This document shows, piece after piece, positions 1 through 9,509 of a stretch of 64,000 nt of DNA. A program made the position numbers and the translations under genes. Position 1 is the first letter of the stretch, and each line of letters begins with the position of its first letter. The stretch comes from Vibrio mytili (GTDB lineage: Bacteria; Pseudomonadota; Gammaproteobacteria; Enterobacterales; Vibrionaceae), in contig NZ_JXOK01000042.1 in assembly GCF_000830505.1 (NCBI RefSeq), forward strand, positions 1-64,000, given 5' to 3'. The notes beneath the pieces are model-generated. The model did no database searches. It saw nothing but the letters and a program-made list of their open reading frames with translations, and was not told the origin of the DNA.

Positions 1-58
1 AGGTTAAGCCTTAACAGACCCTAGAACCCCATTGGCTCGTGGTGAGAGATGAGCGACT

Positions 59-86
59 AAAACCCAGCTTCGGCTGGGTTTTTTAT
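59..86 (+). terminator. Rho-independent terminator upstream of flaA
   Basis: A perfect 8-bp stem (61-68 with 73-80) closes on a C(TTCG)G tetraloop and is followed by a run of T. It probably ends the transcript of a gene left of the window; in related vibrios another flagellin gene lies there. Bases 1-58 show no credible coding sequence. Confidence 0.85.
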
Positions 87-192
87 TGGGTCGGAGATTA
101 ATCGGTGTTCATGGCCAGAGATGAGGGCGAATTTACAACGATCACATTTTTGTAAGTCAAAGAAAAAAATCGAAAAAACTCAAAAAATCTCC

Positions 193-219
193 TAAAGGAT
201 ATTCGTCGGGCGCCGTTAA
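193..219 (+). promoter_or_regulatory. sigma-28 (FliA) promoter of flaA
   Basis: TAAAG at 193-197 and GCCGTTAA at 212-219 are separated by 14 bases. This is the spacing of the flagellar sigma-28 consensus TAAAGnnn-N11-GCCGATAA with one mismatch in the -10 box. It lies about 80 bp upstream of the flaA start. FliA itself is encoded at 27.8 kb. Confidence 0.85.
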
Positions 220-300
220 AGGGACTGAGAGAAATGAGATGTACCTAAGTGAGGTGAGAGACACGACGGTACATTCACTACAGCCTTAAGGAGATCAATT

Positions 301-1430
301 ATGGCGATTAACGTTAATACTAACGTTTCTGCGATGACCGCACAGCGTTACCTAAACCAAGCCGCTGAAGGTCAGCAAAAATCTATGGAGCGTTTGTCTT
401 CGGGTTATAAAATCAATAACGCGAAAGATGACGCGGCAGGTCTACAAATTTCAAACCGTTTGACTGCACAAAGCCGTGGTTTAGACATGGCGGTGAAAAA
501 TGCAAACGACGGTATTTCTATTGCACAAGTTGCTGAAGGTGCGATGAATGAGTCGACTAATATCCTACAGCGTATGCGTGATCTATCGCTTCAATCTGCG
601 AATGGTTCTAACTCAAAAGCTGAGCGCGTTGCGATTCAAGAAGAAGTGACTGCACTTAATGACGAGCTAAACCGTATCGCTGAGACTACGTCGTTTGGTG
701 GTAACAAGCTTCTTAATGGTACCTACGGTACACAATCTTTCCAAATCGGTGCCGACTCTGGTGAAGCAGTGATGCTTTCTATGGGTAACTTACGCTCTGA
801 TACTACAGCGATGGGTGGCAAAAGCTACGCTGCTGAAGAAGGTAAAGATGCATCTTGGGCTGTTGGTGATAACACTGAACTTACATTGAGTTACACCAAC
901 AAACAAGGTGAAGAGCAAGAGATCAAGATCAACGCGAAACAGGGCGATGATATTGAGCAGCTTGCCACGTACATCAACGGTCAAAACGAAGATGTAAAAG
1001 CCTCAGTGGGTGAAGATGGCAAGCTACAAGTTTTTGCTTCATCACAGAAAGTAACTGGCGATGTTGAGTTCTCAGGCAACCTCGCTGGTGAAATCGGTTT
1101 TGGTGACGCAAAAGACGTGACAGTTAAAGATATTGACGTGACATCGGTAGCGGGTTCTCAAGAGGCGGTTGCGGTTATTGATGGCGCATTGAAGTCTGTA
1201 GATAGCAACGAGCATCTCTTGGTGCTTTCCAAAACCGTTTCAACCATGCCATTAGCAACTTAGACAACATTAACGAAAACGTTAATGCTTCTAAGAGCCG
1301 CATTAAAGATACGGATTACGCGAAGGAAACCACCGCGATGACTAAGTCGCAAATCCTTCAACAAGCCAGTACTTCTATCTTAGCTCAAGCTAAGCAGTCA
1401 CCTTCTGCCGCGCTTAGCTTGTTAGGCTAA
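301..1430 (+). CDS. flaA: Polar flagellin FlaA (disrupted by a -1 frameshift)
   Basis: This encodes a subunit of the sheathed polar flagellar filament. The N-terminal D0/D1 region ([18 protein letters not shown], with the [16 protein letters not shown] motif) is typical of flagellins. The frame stops at 1263 after 320 codons, but the conserved C-terminal D0 helix continues in another frame to the TAA at 1428-1430, ending in AALSLLG. One missing base at about 1209 (AAC-CGA read as AACGA) explains this. Repaired, the protein has 376 residues, the usual Vibrio size. A clear AAGGAG ribosome site stands 8 bases before the ATG. The position just before flaG suggests flaA rather than another paralogue, since Vibrio carries several near-identical flagellins. 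Confidence 0.93.
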
Positions 1431-1500
1431 TTAGGTAAACCGTATAGGTCATTTAGGTGATAGTTTCTGTCACTGACCCTAAGGTTCAAGGGAGATTGTA

Positions 1501-1935
1501 ATGGATATATCCTCCTATACATCGAACATCCAGCCTTACGGTACACCTAATGGCACAAATGTTGCTTTCAAAAATGACATAGGCATAGGCGCGCCTAACA
1601 CAGCAACTTCAAACGAGGGGGGAGCGTCTCAGCGAACCGAAGACCTCGGACACGACTTCTCTGTAAAAGCTGCGATTAAGATGGCAGAAAGCCGTCAGGA
1701 GCTAAACAGAGAAGAGCGTGAAAAAATGGTCGCACAAATGAATGAATTTGTGAGTTCCATAAACAAAGGACTGGCGTTTCGCGTGGATGAAGAATCCGGC
1801 AAAGACGTCGTGACGATTTACGAAGCCAGAACCGGTGACGTAATTCGTCAAATTCCTGATGAAGAAATGCTTGTGGTACTGCGTCGCTTAGCTGAACACA
1901 CAGCCAACAGCGGTTTGTTAGTTGATAAAGTGTAG
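1501..1935 (+). CDS. flaG: FlaG family flagellar protein
   Basis: This 144-residue protein carries a C-terminal FlaG domain (about residues 55-140) with the typical pattern of an amphipathic helix followed by FRVDEESGKDVVTIYEA and a region around RQIPDEEMLVVLRRL. FlaG proteins influence filament length in several polar flagellates; the mechanism is not settled. It starts 70 bp after the flagellin stop with a GGGAG ribosome site. The spacer holds a weak hairpin around 1454-1475 with no T-run, so partial readthrough from flaA is possible. The first 50 residues are low-complexity and poorly conserved in this family. Confidence 0.9.
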   Translation: MDISSYTSNIQPYGTPNGTNVAFKNDIGIGAPNTATSNEGGASQRTEDLGHDFSVKAAIKMAESRQELNREEREKMVAQMNEFVSSINKGLAFRVDEESGKDVVTIYEARTGDVIRQIPDEEMLVVLRRLAEHTANSGLLVDKV

Positions 1936-1955
1936 TTGTTTTTTGAGGTGATTTG

Positions 1956-3943
1956 ATGAGTTTAGGCCCTTTGGGGATGTCTGGTGGCATGGATATCAAT
2001 TCCATGGTCAGCAAAATTGTCAATGCGGAGCGTGTGCCAAAGCAGCAACGCATCGACAACGAGCGAATGACGATTGACGCCAGTATCAGTGCTTACGGGC
2101 GACTCAGAGAATCGTTAGATACGATGAAAAACTTGATGATGAATTTTCGTCAGGAGAAAGCGTTCGCTGTTCGGACCGTAGATACCACGGACGAGAATAT
2201 CGTATCAGCCTCAGCAACGACGGATGCCATAGCTGGTAAGTATGCTATCGATGTATTGCAGCTTGCACAGAGCCATAAAGTTGCGTCTGATGTTTTACCT
2301 GAAGACGCAAAGTTTGGTCCTGGTAAGCTGCAGATTTCGATGGGTGATGACAGCTTTGATGTTAATGTTCGTTCCAATGCCAAGCTTGTTGATATCGTTC
2401 GTGGCATTAATGGCGACAAACATAACCCCGGCGTGCGAGCTCCCTCATCAATGATGTCAATGGACCACGTCTTATTCTTGCCTCGAATCTTTCGGGTAAA
2501 GACCATCAGCTCAAAGTCAGTGTGGATGCCGAAAAGGGTAACCCACTAAAATATTTTGAATTCCAAACCCTAGAAGATCGTGCTAATGCACTTGCTGAAG
2601 CCCGTGCGGCGGCTGAAGAAGTGTTGGGGCCATTGCAAGCACCGGAGCAATCTGATTCGTCTACAATCCGTGATGCCGACGGCAATATTATACCTCCTCT
2701 AGCGGAAAAAGCGGCAGATAGCGGATCGAGTGCGCCGATCTCTTCAGCTGGTGCTGAAGCGGCAAAAGCTGGGCAAGAGGCGTTAGATGCAGCGAAAGAG
2801 CGTGCAAGTTGGCGTCCTGAAGACCGTATTCCAGGCTGGACCGAAACCGCATCCGGTACATTACTCGATTCTTATGAAGAGCCGGAATTAGAACTGGATG
2901 AAAAAGCGATCGAGAAAGCGCCAGACGTGCCTGGATGGAACAATTCAGCCTCCGGTACTTTAACGGATTCGTATGTGACCAGCCAAGAAGCAAAGCAGCG
3001 TCTTGAACAAGAAAAAGCCGAAATAGAAAGTAAGATCGCGGAAGAAAAACAAGCGCTGGATGCAAGAGTCGCGAAGGGTGAACTGACCGAAGCGCAAGCC
3101 AAGACGATTCAACGCGCTAAGCTCGAGCCTAAAGAGCGTGAACGGTTAGAAAAGATCGACGCAGCAGAAGCAAAAATTGCTCTCGCTCAAACAATGTTTG
3201 ATGGCTATCGAGGCATGAGCGAAGTCCAAGCTGGCCAAGATTCGATGGTTTTATTAGATGGTGTGGCGAAGTTATCAAGCCACAATAATGTCATTGAAGA
3301 CGCTATTGAAGGTGTGGATCTTACCTTAAAAGGGAAATCAGAACCGAATAAGCCACCCGCAGAGATCGGTGTTGAATATGACCGTCAAAGTGTGCGTAGC
3401 GATATCGAGAGCTTCGTACAGGCTTACAACGCGTTCTATCAAACGTCCAAAGCGCTTTCTGGTGTTGACCCAGTAACAGGGCAAAAAGGACCATTAGCTG
3501 GAGACAGTACGGTACGTAGTGCGGATACCCGATTAAAATCGGTTTTCTCTAGCAGGATTGAGAACGCGCCAGAAGACCTCAAGTCCCTAACGGAGTTTGG
3601 TATCACTACCACGCGTCAAGGAACCCTAGAAATCAATTACGATATGCTCGATCGTCAGTTGAACAACAACTTTAATGAGTTGGAAAAGTTTTTTGGTGGC
3701 AATGCCGGTTTCGCTAAGCGCGTGGAAGATGCTATTCATGGCATTACGGGTATCACAGGTAGTATCCGCACCAGAGAAAAAAGCCTTACCGAACAAAATT
3801 ATCGTTTAAACGATGATCAGGTGGCACTGGATCGCCGCATGGACAGTTTAGAGCAGCGCACGCACGATAAATTTGCCGCGATGCAAGATGCGACAGGCAA
3901 AATGCAAGGTCAGCTTGGTGCATTGATGAGTGCTTTGGGGTGA
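1956..3943 (+). CDS. fliD: Flagellar cap protein FliD/FlaH (disrupted by a -1 frameshift)
   Basis: This is the filament cap that inserts flagellin subunits at the growing tip. The ATG at 1956 with GAGGTG five bases upstream is preferred over the in-frame TTG at 1953. The N-terminal HAP2 domain is read from 1956, and the rest, including a central insert and the C-terminal domain (SLTEFGITTTRQGTLEINYDM), lies in another frame up to 3943. A missing base at about 2440 (GCTTCC read as GCTCC) reconciles them through VRASLINDVNGPRLILA. Repaired length is 662 residues. This is longer than enterobacterial FliD because of an acidic insert (about residues 190-410) that contains a duplicated PGW..SASGTL.DSY unit. 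Confidence 0.92.
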
Positions 3944-3946
3944 TAA

Positions 3947-4252
3947 ATGCACGCTGAACTGAAAGAGATTAACGACCTAGATCAATTAATTACTCAAGAA
4001 TTAGAAAAAGAAGTGGTCAACACTGAAGAAATTCTTCGCTTGGTCGATATTAGGGAACAGTTATTGCAAAACCTGTTGCCATTAATTCAACAAAACCCTT
4101 TGGTAAAGCAGGATGCAGAGTGGCAGAACTTGCTTACTCGAACCAAAAATATTGTCCAGCTGATGCAATCAGAAACGTCTAAAGTCGGAAAAGAGCTGCA
4201 CAAGTTTCGTTATGGTCAGCGTTCGCTTCAGCAGTACAAAAAATTTACATAA
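3947..4252 (+). CDS. flaI: FlaI, FliT-like flagellar protein
   Basis: This is a small helical, charged protein of 101 residues encoded between the cap gene and fliS. It starts 3 bases after the fliD stop, so translation is probably coupled. By position and its all-helical character it corresponds to Vibrio FlaI and to FliT, the export chaperone for the cap protein. The sequence resemblance to enterobacterial FliT is too weak to prove from the sequence alone, so the function is inferred mainly from context. Confidence 0.8.
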   Translation: MHAELKEINDLDQLITQELEKEVVNTEEILRLVDIREQLLQNLLPLIQQNPLVKQDAEWQNLLTRTKNIVQLMQSETSKVGKELHKFRYGQRSLQQYKKFT

Positions 4253-4264
4253 AAGAGGATTACT

Positions 4265-4675
4265 ATGCGCGGTTCATTGCAAGCATACAAAAAGGTATCA
4301 GTCGACAGCCAGCTAAGCGCGGCTTCTCCGCACAAAGTCATTCAAATGCTTATGGCAGGAGCCATCGAGCGCCTGATTCAAGGTAAAGCTGCCATGCAAG
4401 CCGGCAACATTCCCGCAAAAGGGGAGCGCCTAGGTAAAGCATTGGATATTGTCATCGCATTGCGCAGTTGTTTATCTATGGATGATGGTGGTGATGTGGC
4501 AACGAATCTGGATGCGCTGTACGAGTTTATGATTACGCAAATTTCAGCGGCAAATCACCAGAATGATCCACAACCAATCGACGATGTGATCGAGATCATC
4601 CGCGAGATAAAATCTGCTTGGGATCAAATTCCTACGGAATATCACAACCTAACCGCAACCGAAGTCGGAATATAA
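4265..4675 (+). CDS. fliS: Flagellin export chaperone FliS (FlaJ)
   Basis: This encodes a 136-residue FliS-family chaperone that holds flagellin monomers unfolded in the cytoplasm before export. Typical features are the N-terminal LQAYKKVSVDSQL segment, the SPHKVIQMLMAGAIERL helix and the ANHQND loop near residue 95. An AGAGGAT ribosome site precedes the ATG, 12 bp after flaI. It is the last gene of the flaGHIJ group and is followed by a terminator. Confidence 0.92.
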   Translation: MRGSLQAYKKVSVDSQLSAASPHKVIQMLMAGAIERLIQGKAAMQAGNIPAKGERLGKALDIVIALRSCLSMDDGGDVATNLDALYEFMITQISAANHQNDPQPIDDVIEIIREIKSAWDQIPTEYHNLTATEVGI

Positions 4676-4978
4676 CTTATTTACGTTTATTTTATATTTA
4701 AAACAGGATGTTACAGTTGTTATTGGTATAAACGTTAATTGCGCAACTAATTGTGCATCAAGGTCACAATCAAACATAGTGCTTTGCATTGCTTGGTTGC
4801 CTTATTTATAGAATTAAATAAAATAGAAGCCATTAGTAGCCCTAATGGCTTTTTTGTTGCCGCTGTTCTTATTTTTTGTCGTGTTTGAATGTTGTCGATT
4901 CTCCCTAATAAACACTCTCAAAGCACAGTATCAAATTTGGCTGCAACGCACCTAAAATAAAGGCGATCAATCTAACTT
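4676..4978 (+). other. Intergenic region fliS-flrA
   Basis: This 303-bp AT-rich gap has no credible ORF. It contains an extended -10-like string TGGTATAAA (4724-4732), a Rho-independent terminator (4827-4855) and then about 120 bp that must hold the flrA promoter. No sigma-54 or sigma-28 element is visible before flrA, in line with its place at the top of the cascade. Confidence 0.6.
4827..4856 (+). terminator. Terminator after fliS
   Basis: A 10-bp stem, AAGCCATTAG (4827-4836) with CTAATGGCTT (4842-4851), is followed by a T-run. It lies 150 bp after the fliS stop and separates the flaGHIJ transcript from flrA. Confidence 0.85.
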
Positions 4979-6445
4979 ATGCAAGGTTTGGCAAAGCTGC
5001 TTGTAATTGATGATGACGCAACGAGTCGTTTGAATCTGAGCAATATATTGGAGTTTGTTGGAGAAAGCTGCGAGGCCGTTAGCTCCGATCAACTGATCGA
5101 ATTAGATTGGTCTGGTTTGTGGTCTGGCTGTATCGTGGGCAATATAGAGGTTGGCTCAGCCTCTACCAACGTGGTGACTCATCTTAGTCGTGCCAACCAT
5201 ATCCCACTTCTTTTAATGGGCGACTTTCCGTTGTCTGTGGATCACTTACCAAACTTTGTTGGAGAGCTGGATCTTCCTTTAAATTACCCGCAGTTAAGCG
5301 ATGCATTACGTCACTGCAAAAACTTCCTTGGTCGCAAAGGCGTAAATGTTGTGCCTAGTACGCGAGACAATACGCTGTTTCGTAGCTTAGTAGGTCAAAG
5401 CGGCGGCATTCAAGAAGTTAGACACCTTATCGAACAAGTCTCAGGAACCGAGGCTAATGTATTGATTCTTGGCGAATCGGGAACGGGTAAAGAAGTGGTG
5501 GCACGTAATATTCATTATCACTCCGCTTTTCGTGATGGGCCGTTTGTGCCGATAAACTGTGGAGCCATTCCTGCAGAGCTGTTAGAAAGTGAATTATTTG
5601 GCCACGAAAAAGGCGCATTTACTGGTGCACTGACAGCGCGTAAAGGGCGGTTTGAGCTTGCTGAAGGTGGTACAATATTCCTTGATGAAATTGGCGATAT
5701 GCCAATGCCAATGCAAGTGAAGTTGTTGCGTGTCCTTCAAGAGCGCTGTTTTGAGCGAGTGGGCGGTAATAACACCATCAAAGTGAATGTTCGTGTGGTC
5801 GCAGCGACGCACCGCAACCTAGAAAGTATGATTGAAGCAGGGACATTCCGTGAAGACCTGTTCTATCGCCTCAATGTGTTTCCAATCGAAATGCCTGGCT
5901 TAAAAGATCGCAAAGAAGACATTCCTCTCTTGCTGAGAGAGCTGATGGCTCGCTTGGAAGCGGAGGGTGGACTCCCAATCAGTTTCACGCCGCGTGCAAT
6001 CAATTCTTTGATGGAACATTCCTGGCCTGGCAACGTACGTGAATTGGCGAACCTAGTTGAGCGTATGGTCATTTTGTATCCCAATAGCCTGGTGGACGTG
6101 AATCATTTGCCGACAAAATACCGTTATAGCGATATCCCAGAGTTCCAACCAGAAGACAATGCCTTCGCTTCCATTGAAGAACAAGAGCGTGATGTATTCC
6201 AAGATATTTTCTCTGGGACTTTCTCTCTCGAAGAGCAAAGCGAGATCGTACACAACGTAGATGCTCCAAAAGAGCTACCCCCAGAAGGCGTAAACTTAAA
6301 AGAGTTGTTAGCTGATATGGAAGTGAATTTGATCAGCCAAGCGCTTGAAGCGCAAGCGGGTGTCGTGGCGAGAGCGGCAGACATGCTTGGTATGCGTCGT
6401 ACCACTTTGGTTGAGAAAATGCGTAAATATAATCTACAACGTTAA
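4979..6445 (+). CDS. flrA: Sigma-54-dependent flagellar master regulator FlrA (FlaK)
   Basis: This is the top activator of the Vibrio polar flagellar cascade; with sigma-54 it switches on flrBC and middle genes. The 488 residues comprise an N-terminal FleQ-type receiver-like domain (1-120), a sigma-54-interaction AAA+ domain with Walker A GESGTGKE and the GAFTGA loop, and a C-terminal Fis-type helix-turn-helix ([18 protein letters not shown]). The segment where a receiver would carry its phosphorylated Asp reads CIVGNIEVG, so, as in FleQ, control is probably by ligand (cyclic-di-GMP in homologues) rather than phosphorylation. It sits in its own transcription unit between a terminator and the flrB sigma-54 promoter. 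Confidence 0.95.
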   Translation: MQGLAKLLVIDDDATSRLNLSNILEFVGESCEAVSSDQLIELDWSGLWSGCIVGNIEVGSASTNVVTHLSRANHIPLLLMGDFPLSVDHLPNFVGELDLPLNYPQLSDALRHCKNFLGRKGVNVVPSTRDNTLFRSLVGQSGGIQEVRHLIEQVSGTEANVLILGESGTGKEVVARNIHYHSAFRDGPFVPINCGAIPAELLESELFGHEKGAFTGALTARKGRFELAEGGTIFLDEIGDMPMPMQVKLLRVLQERCFERVGGNNTIKVNVRVVAATHRNLESMIEAGTFREDLFYRLNVFPIEMPGLKDRKEDIPLLLRELMARLEAEGGLPISFTPRAINSLMEHSWPGNVRELANLVERMVILYPNSLVDVNHLPTKYRYSDIPEFQPEDNAFASIEEQERDVFQDIFSGTFSLEEQSEIVHNVDAPKELPPEGVNLKELLADMEVNLISQALEAQAGVVARAADMLGMRRTTLVEKMRKYNLQR

Positions 6446-6520
6446 GCTTTTGTTCCTTCCTCGTTCTGTGTCAACTTCTTGTCACCATATTAATGTGTTG
6501 ATTACTAACAAAAAATAGCT

Positions 6521-6536
6521 TGGTACGCTTATTGCT
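6521..6536 (+). promoter_or_regulatory. sigma-54 promoter of flrBC
   Basis: TGGTACGCTTATTGCT matches the sigma-54 consensus TGGCACG-N4-TTGCW, with GG and GC exactly 10 bases apart. It lies 48 bp before the flrB ATG. FlrA, encoded immediately upstream, is the expected activator. Confidence 0.92.
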
Positions 6537-6583
6537 TGCTAAGCTATTTTAGTTTTTAACGGCGATATTCCGACAGGCAGTGA

Positions 6584-7615
6584 ATGGACACCAACACGAA
6601 TCAATCCCATTTAGACTCAGTAGAAAACCAAGTCGAACGCTACAAGCAGGTGTTAGACGTCATGCCTGCTGGAGTTATTCTTCTGGATACGCACGGAATC
6701 GTTCGTGAGGCCAATCCAGAAGCGCATCGAATCCTAGAAGTTCAATTGGTCGATGAAAAGTGGTTTAACATCATTCAAACCGTGTTTGATCCACGGGAAG
6801 ACGACGGTCATGAAATTTCCTTACGCAATGGTCGTAAAGTTCGTTTAGCCATTTCCGCTTCCGCGACAGGTCAACTTATCTTGATTACGGATCTAACCGA
6901 AACACGCTTGTTGCAATCTCGAGTCAGTGATTTGCAACGCTTGTCATCACTCGGTCGAATGGTGGCGTCACTCGCTCATCAAGTCAGAACTCCGTTATCG
7001 AGTGCGATGCTTTACGCGTCAAACTTGTCTGCACCTAATTTACCTTCTGCGACACGCGACCGCTTTCAGAACAAGTTAATGGATCGATTGCACGATCTAG
7101 AAAAGCAGGTCAACGATATGCTGTTGTTTGCAAAAGGCGGGGACAACAAAGTCATCCAACCTTTTACGATTGCTCAGCTCGTTGCAGAGTACCAACCTAT
7201 GGTTGAGACCGCGTTAAAAAATAATAACATCGACTACTTTCTCGAAGTGGAACAAGAGCACACTGAGTTGATGGGAAATTCGAATGCTGTTGCCTCAGCA
7301 CTGAGCAACCTCGTCATGAACGCTATTCAGATAGCTGGCAAAGCATCACAAATTGATGTTTTTTTCCGTCCAGTCAACGGCGAATTACGTATCTCTGTGC
7401 AAGACAGCGGTCCGGGCGTTCCGAAAGAGTTGCAAGCCAAGATCATGGAGCCGTTTTTTACCACGCGCTCTCAAGGTACTGGGCTTGGTCTTGCTGTGGT
7501 TCAAATGGTATGTCGTGCCCATGACGGTCGAGTGGAGCTCATTTCAGAGCAGGGCGATGGGGCCTGCTTCACCATGTGCATTCCGCTAGAGCGAATGCAA
7601 GCAAAAGCGCAATAA
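6584..7615 (+). CDS. flrB: Flagellar sensor histidine kinase FlrB (FlaL)
   Basis: This is the cytoplasmic kinase that phosphorylates FlrC. The 343 residues hold a PAS-like domain (about 20-105), a dimerisation/phosphotransfer helix with the phosphoacceptor His132 (SLAHQVRTPLSS), and a C-terminal ATPase domain with the N box (ALSNLVMNAI) and G boxes (DSGPGVP, GTGLGLAV). There is no membrane segment, which fits a soluble kinase. It is followed 30 bp later by flrC in the same transcript. Confidence 0.94.
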   Translation: MDTNTNQSHLDSVENQVERYKQVLDVMPAGVILLDTHGIVREANPEAHRILEVQLVDEKWFNIIQTVFDPREDDGHEISLRNGRKVRLAISASATGQLILITDLTETRLLQSRVSDLQRLSSLGRMVASLAHQVRTPLSSAMLYASNLSAPNLPSATRDRFQNKLMDRLHDLEKQVNDMLLFAKGGDNKVIQPFTIAQLVAEYQPMVETALKNNNIDYFLEVEQEHTELMGNSNAVASALSNLVMNAIQIAGKASQIDVFFRPVNGELRISVQDSGPGVPKELQAKIMEPFFTTRSQGTGLGLAVVQMVCRAHDGRVELISEQGDGACFTMCIPLERMQAKAQ

Positions 7616-7645
7616 GCGGCTTTTGCCAATAACAGGAGAATCATA

Positions 7646-9055
7646 ATGGCGCAAAGCAAAGTGCTGATCGTAGAAGACGATGAAGGTCTTCGTGAAGCCC
7701 TAGTCGATACTCTAGCTCTAGCAGGCTATGAGTGGTTGGAGGCCGATTGTGCGGAAGACGCTTTACTGAAACTGAAGGCGAACTGCGTTGACATAGTCGT
7801 GTCTGATGTGCAAATGGCCGGAATGGGTGGTTTAGCGCTGCTCAAGAACATTAAACAGAATTGGCCGAATTTACCCGTCCTGCTTATGACAGCGTATGCC
7901 AATATTGAAGACGCGGTATCAGCCATGAAAGATGGTGCGATTGACTATATGGCAAAACCATTTGCACCAGAGGTGTTGCTCAATATGGTCAGCCGATACG
8001 CACCAATAAAAACGGATGATAATGGTGATGCTGTTGTTGCTGATGAAAAGAGCCTACGTTTGCTGGCGCTCGCAGACAAAGTAGCAAAAACCGATGCAAA
8101 TGTGATGGTTCTGGGGCCAAGTGGTTCAGGTAAAGAAGTCATGTCGCGTTACATTCACAATGCTTCAAACCGTAAAGATGGTCCATTCGTTGCCATTAAC
8201 TGTGCTGCGATTCCTGACAATATGCTTGAGGCGACATTATTCGGCTATGAGAAAGGTGCGTTCACTGGTGCCGTTCAAGCGTGTCCAGGTAAGTTCGAAC
8301 AAGCTCAAGGTGGGACAATTTTGCTGGATGAAATCAGTGAAATGGACTTAAGCCTACAAGCTAAATTGCTGCGTGTTTTACAAGAGCGCGAAGTGGAGCG
8401 TCTGGGCAGCAGAAAAAGCATCAAATTAGACGTTCGCGTACTAGCAACGAGTAACCGAGACCTGAAGCAATACGTCTCAGAAGGTAATTTCCGAGAAGAC
8501 TTATACTACCGTTTAAACGTATTTCCGATCACATGGCCAGCACTGACTGAGCGTAAAGGTGATATTGAACCGCTCGCCAAACACCTTGTTGAGCGTCATT
8601 GCAGTAAGATGGGGATGCCTGTTCCTCAAGTTTCTGCGTCTGCGATTGCCAAACTATTGCAGTACCCGTGGCCAGGTAATGTCCGTGAGTTAGACAATGT
8701 TATTCAACGGGCGCTGATCTTAAGCAGTAATAGCCACATTGACGCTGAACACATTTTACTAGAAGGTTTAGATTGGCAAGATGCCAATAGCCTTCAAGCT
8801 GCTGTGCAGAACACGGAATCCCTGGTGCCAGATGTTAAGCCTGTCGCTCAAGCTGAAACAATGAATCGCAACGTGTCTGCTGGCGAAGGGTTAGGTGGAG
8901 AGTTGCGCGATCAGGAGTATGCCATCATCTTAGAAACGTTGACTGCTTGTCAGGGTCGGCGCAAGGATATGGCAGAAAAATTGGGGATTAGCCCAAGAAC
9001 GCTACGCTATAAGCTCGCCAAAATGCGTGATGCCGGAATCGATATTCCTAATTAA
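7646..9055 (+). CDS. flrC: Sigma-54-dependent response regulator FlrC (FlaM)
   Basis: When phosphorylated by FlrB this regulator activates class III flagellar genes with sigma-54. The 469 residues contain a receiver domain with acidic pocket and Asp54 (VVSDVQM), an AAA+ domain with Walker A GPSGSGKE and the GAFTGA loop, and a Fis-type helix-turn-helix (MAEKLGISPRTLRYKLAKM). A strong ACAGGAG ribosome site precedes the ATG. A terminator follows, so flrBC form one unit. Confidence 0.95.
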   Translation: MAQSKVLIVEDDEGLREALVDTLALAGYEWLEADCAEDALLKLKANCVDIVVSDVQMAGMGGLALLKNIKQNWPNLPVLLMTAYANIEDAVSAMKDGAIDYMAKPFAPEVLLNMVSRYAPIKTDDNGDAVVADEKSLRLLALADKVAKTDANVMVLGPSGSGKEVMSRYIHNASNRKDGPFVAINCAAIPDNMLEATLFGYEKGAFTGAVQACPGKFEQAQGGTILLDEISEMDLSLQAKLLRVLQEREVERLGSRKSIKLDVRVLATSNRDLKQYVSEGNFREDLYYRLNVFPITWPALTERKGDIEPLAKHLVERHCSKMGMPVPQVSASAIAKLLQYPWPGNVRELDNVIQRALILSSNSHIDAEHILLEGLDWQDANSLQAAVQNTESLVPDVKPVAQAETMNRNVSAGEGLGGELRDQEYAIILETLTACQGRRKDMAEKLGISPRTLRYKLAKMRDAGIDIPN

Positions 9056-9083
9056 ACACAGCTCTTGTCTCGACACGAAAAAG

Positions 9084-9114
9084 GTAAAAGCATTGAGCTT
9101 TTATCTTTTTTTTA
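9084..9114 (+). terminator. Terminator of flrBC
   Basis: A TAAAAGC/GCTTTTA stem around a 5-base loop is followed by TCTTTTTTTT. It ends directly before the sigma-54 element of fliE, giving a compact terminator-promoter junction. Confidence 0.8.
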
Positions 9115-9130
9115 TGGCATATAAATTGCT
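9115..9130 (+). promoter_or_regulatory. sigma-54 promoter of fliE operon
   Basis: TGGCATATAAATTGCT has GG and GC 10 bases apart and fits the -24/-12 consensus (TGGCA-N-TTGCT). It lies 51 bp before the fliE ATG and would drive fliEFGHIJ. Confidence 0.9.
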
Positions 9131-9181
9131 ACATAAATAAACAATTTTATTAATAGTCAAAGTTTTGGCTTCGAGGTAGTA

Positions 9182-9493
9182 ATGAGAGTTGATGGTATTC
9201 AGGCAGAAATGCGCACCATGATGGTAGAAGCAACCAATACCGCACCGGCAGCAACGGGTGCAAAAGTTGGCGCGGATTTTGGTGAACTCCTTACGAGCGC
9301 TATCAACAACGTTAACTCATTACAAAAAGCCTCTGGCGATCTACAAACCCGATTCGACCGCGGTGACGCGGATGTCTCGCTCTCTGACGTGATGATCGCT
9401 CGTAACAAATCCAGTGTCGCATTCGATGCGACTGTACAAATCCGCAATAAGCTCGTTGAGGCCTACAAAGACCTCATGAACATGCCAGTGTAA
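9182..9493 (+). CDS. fliE: Flagellar hook-basal body protein FliE
   Basis: FliE joins the MS ring to the rod and is an early export substrate. The 103 residues show the family's C-terminal half, with VSLSDVMIARNKSSVAFDATVQIRNK split over helices and the NKLVEAYKDLMNMPV end. It is first in the fliEFGHIJ operon. Confidence 0.94.
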   Translation: MRVDGIQAEMRTMMVEATNTAPAATGAKVGADFGELLTSAINNVNSLQKASGDLQTRFDRGDADVSLSDVMIARNKSSVAFDATVQIRNKLVEAYKDLMNMPV

Positions 9494-9509
9494 TTTTAGG
9501 TAATTAATT

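Noticed and set aside
1676-2059. Antisense ORF of 127 codons across flaG and fliD
   Set aside because: It lies opposite two well-supported genes, has no ribosome site and no recognisable protein features.
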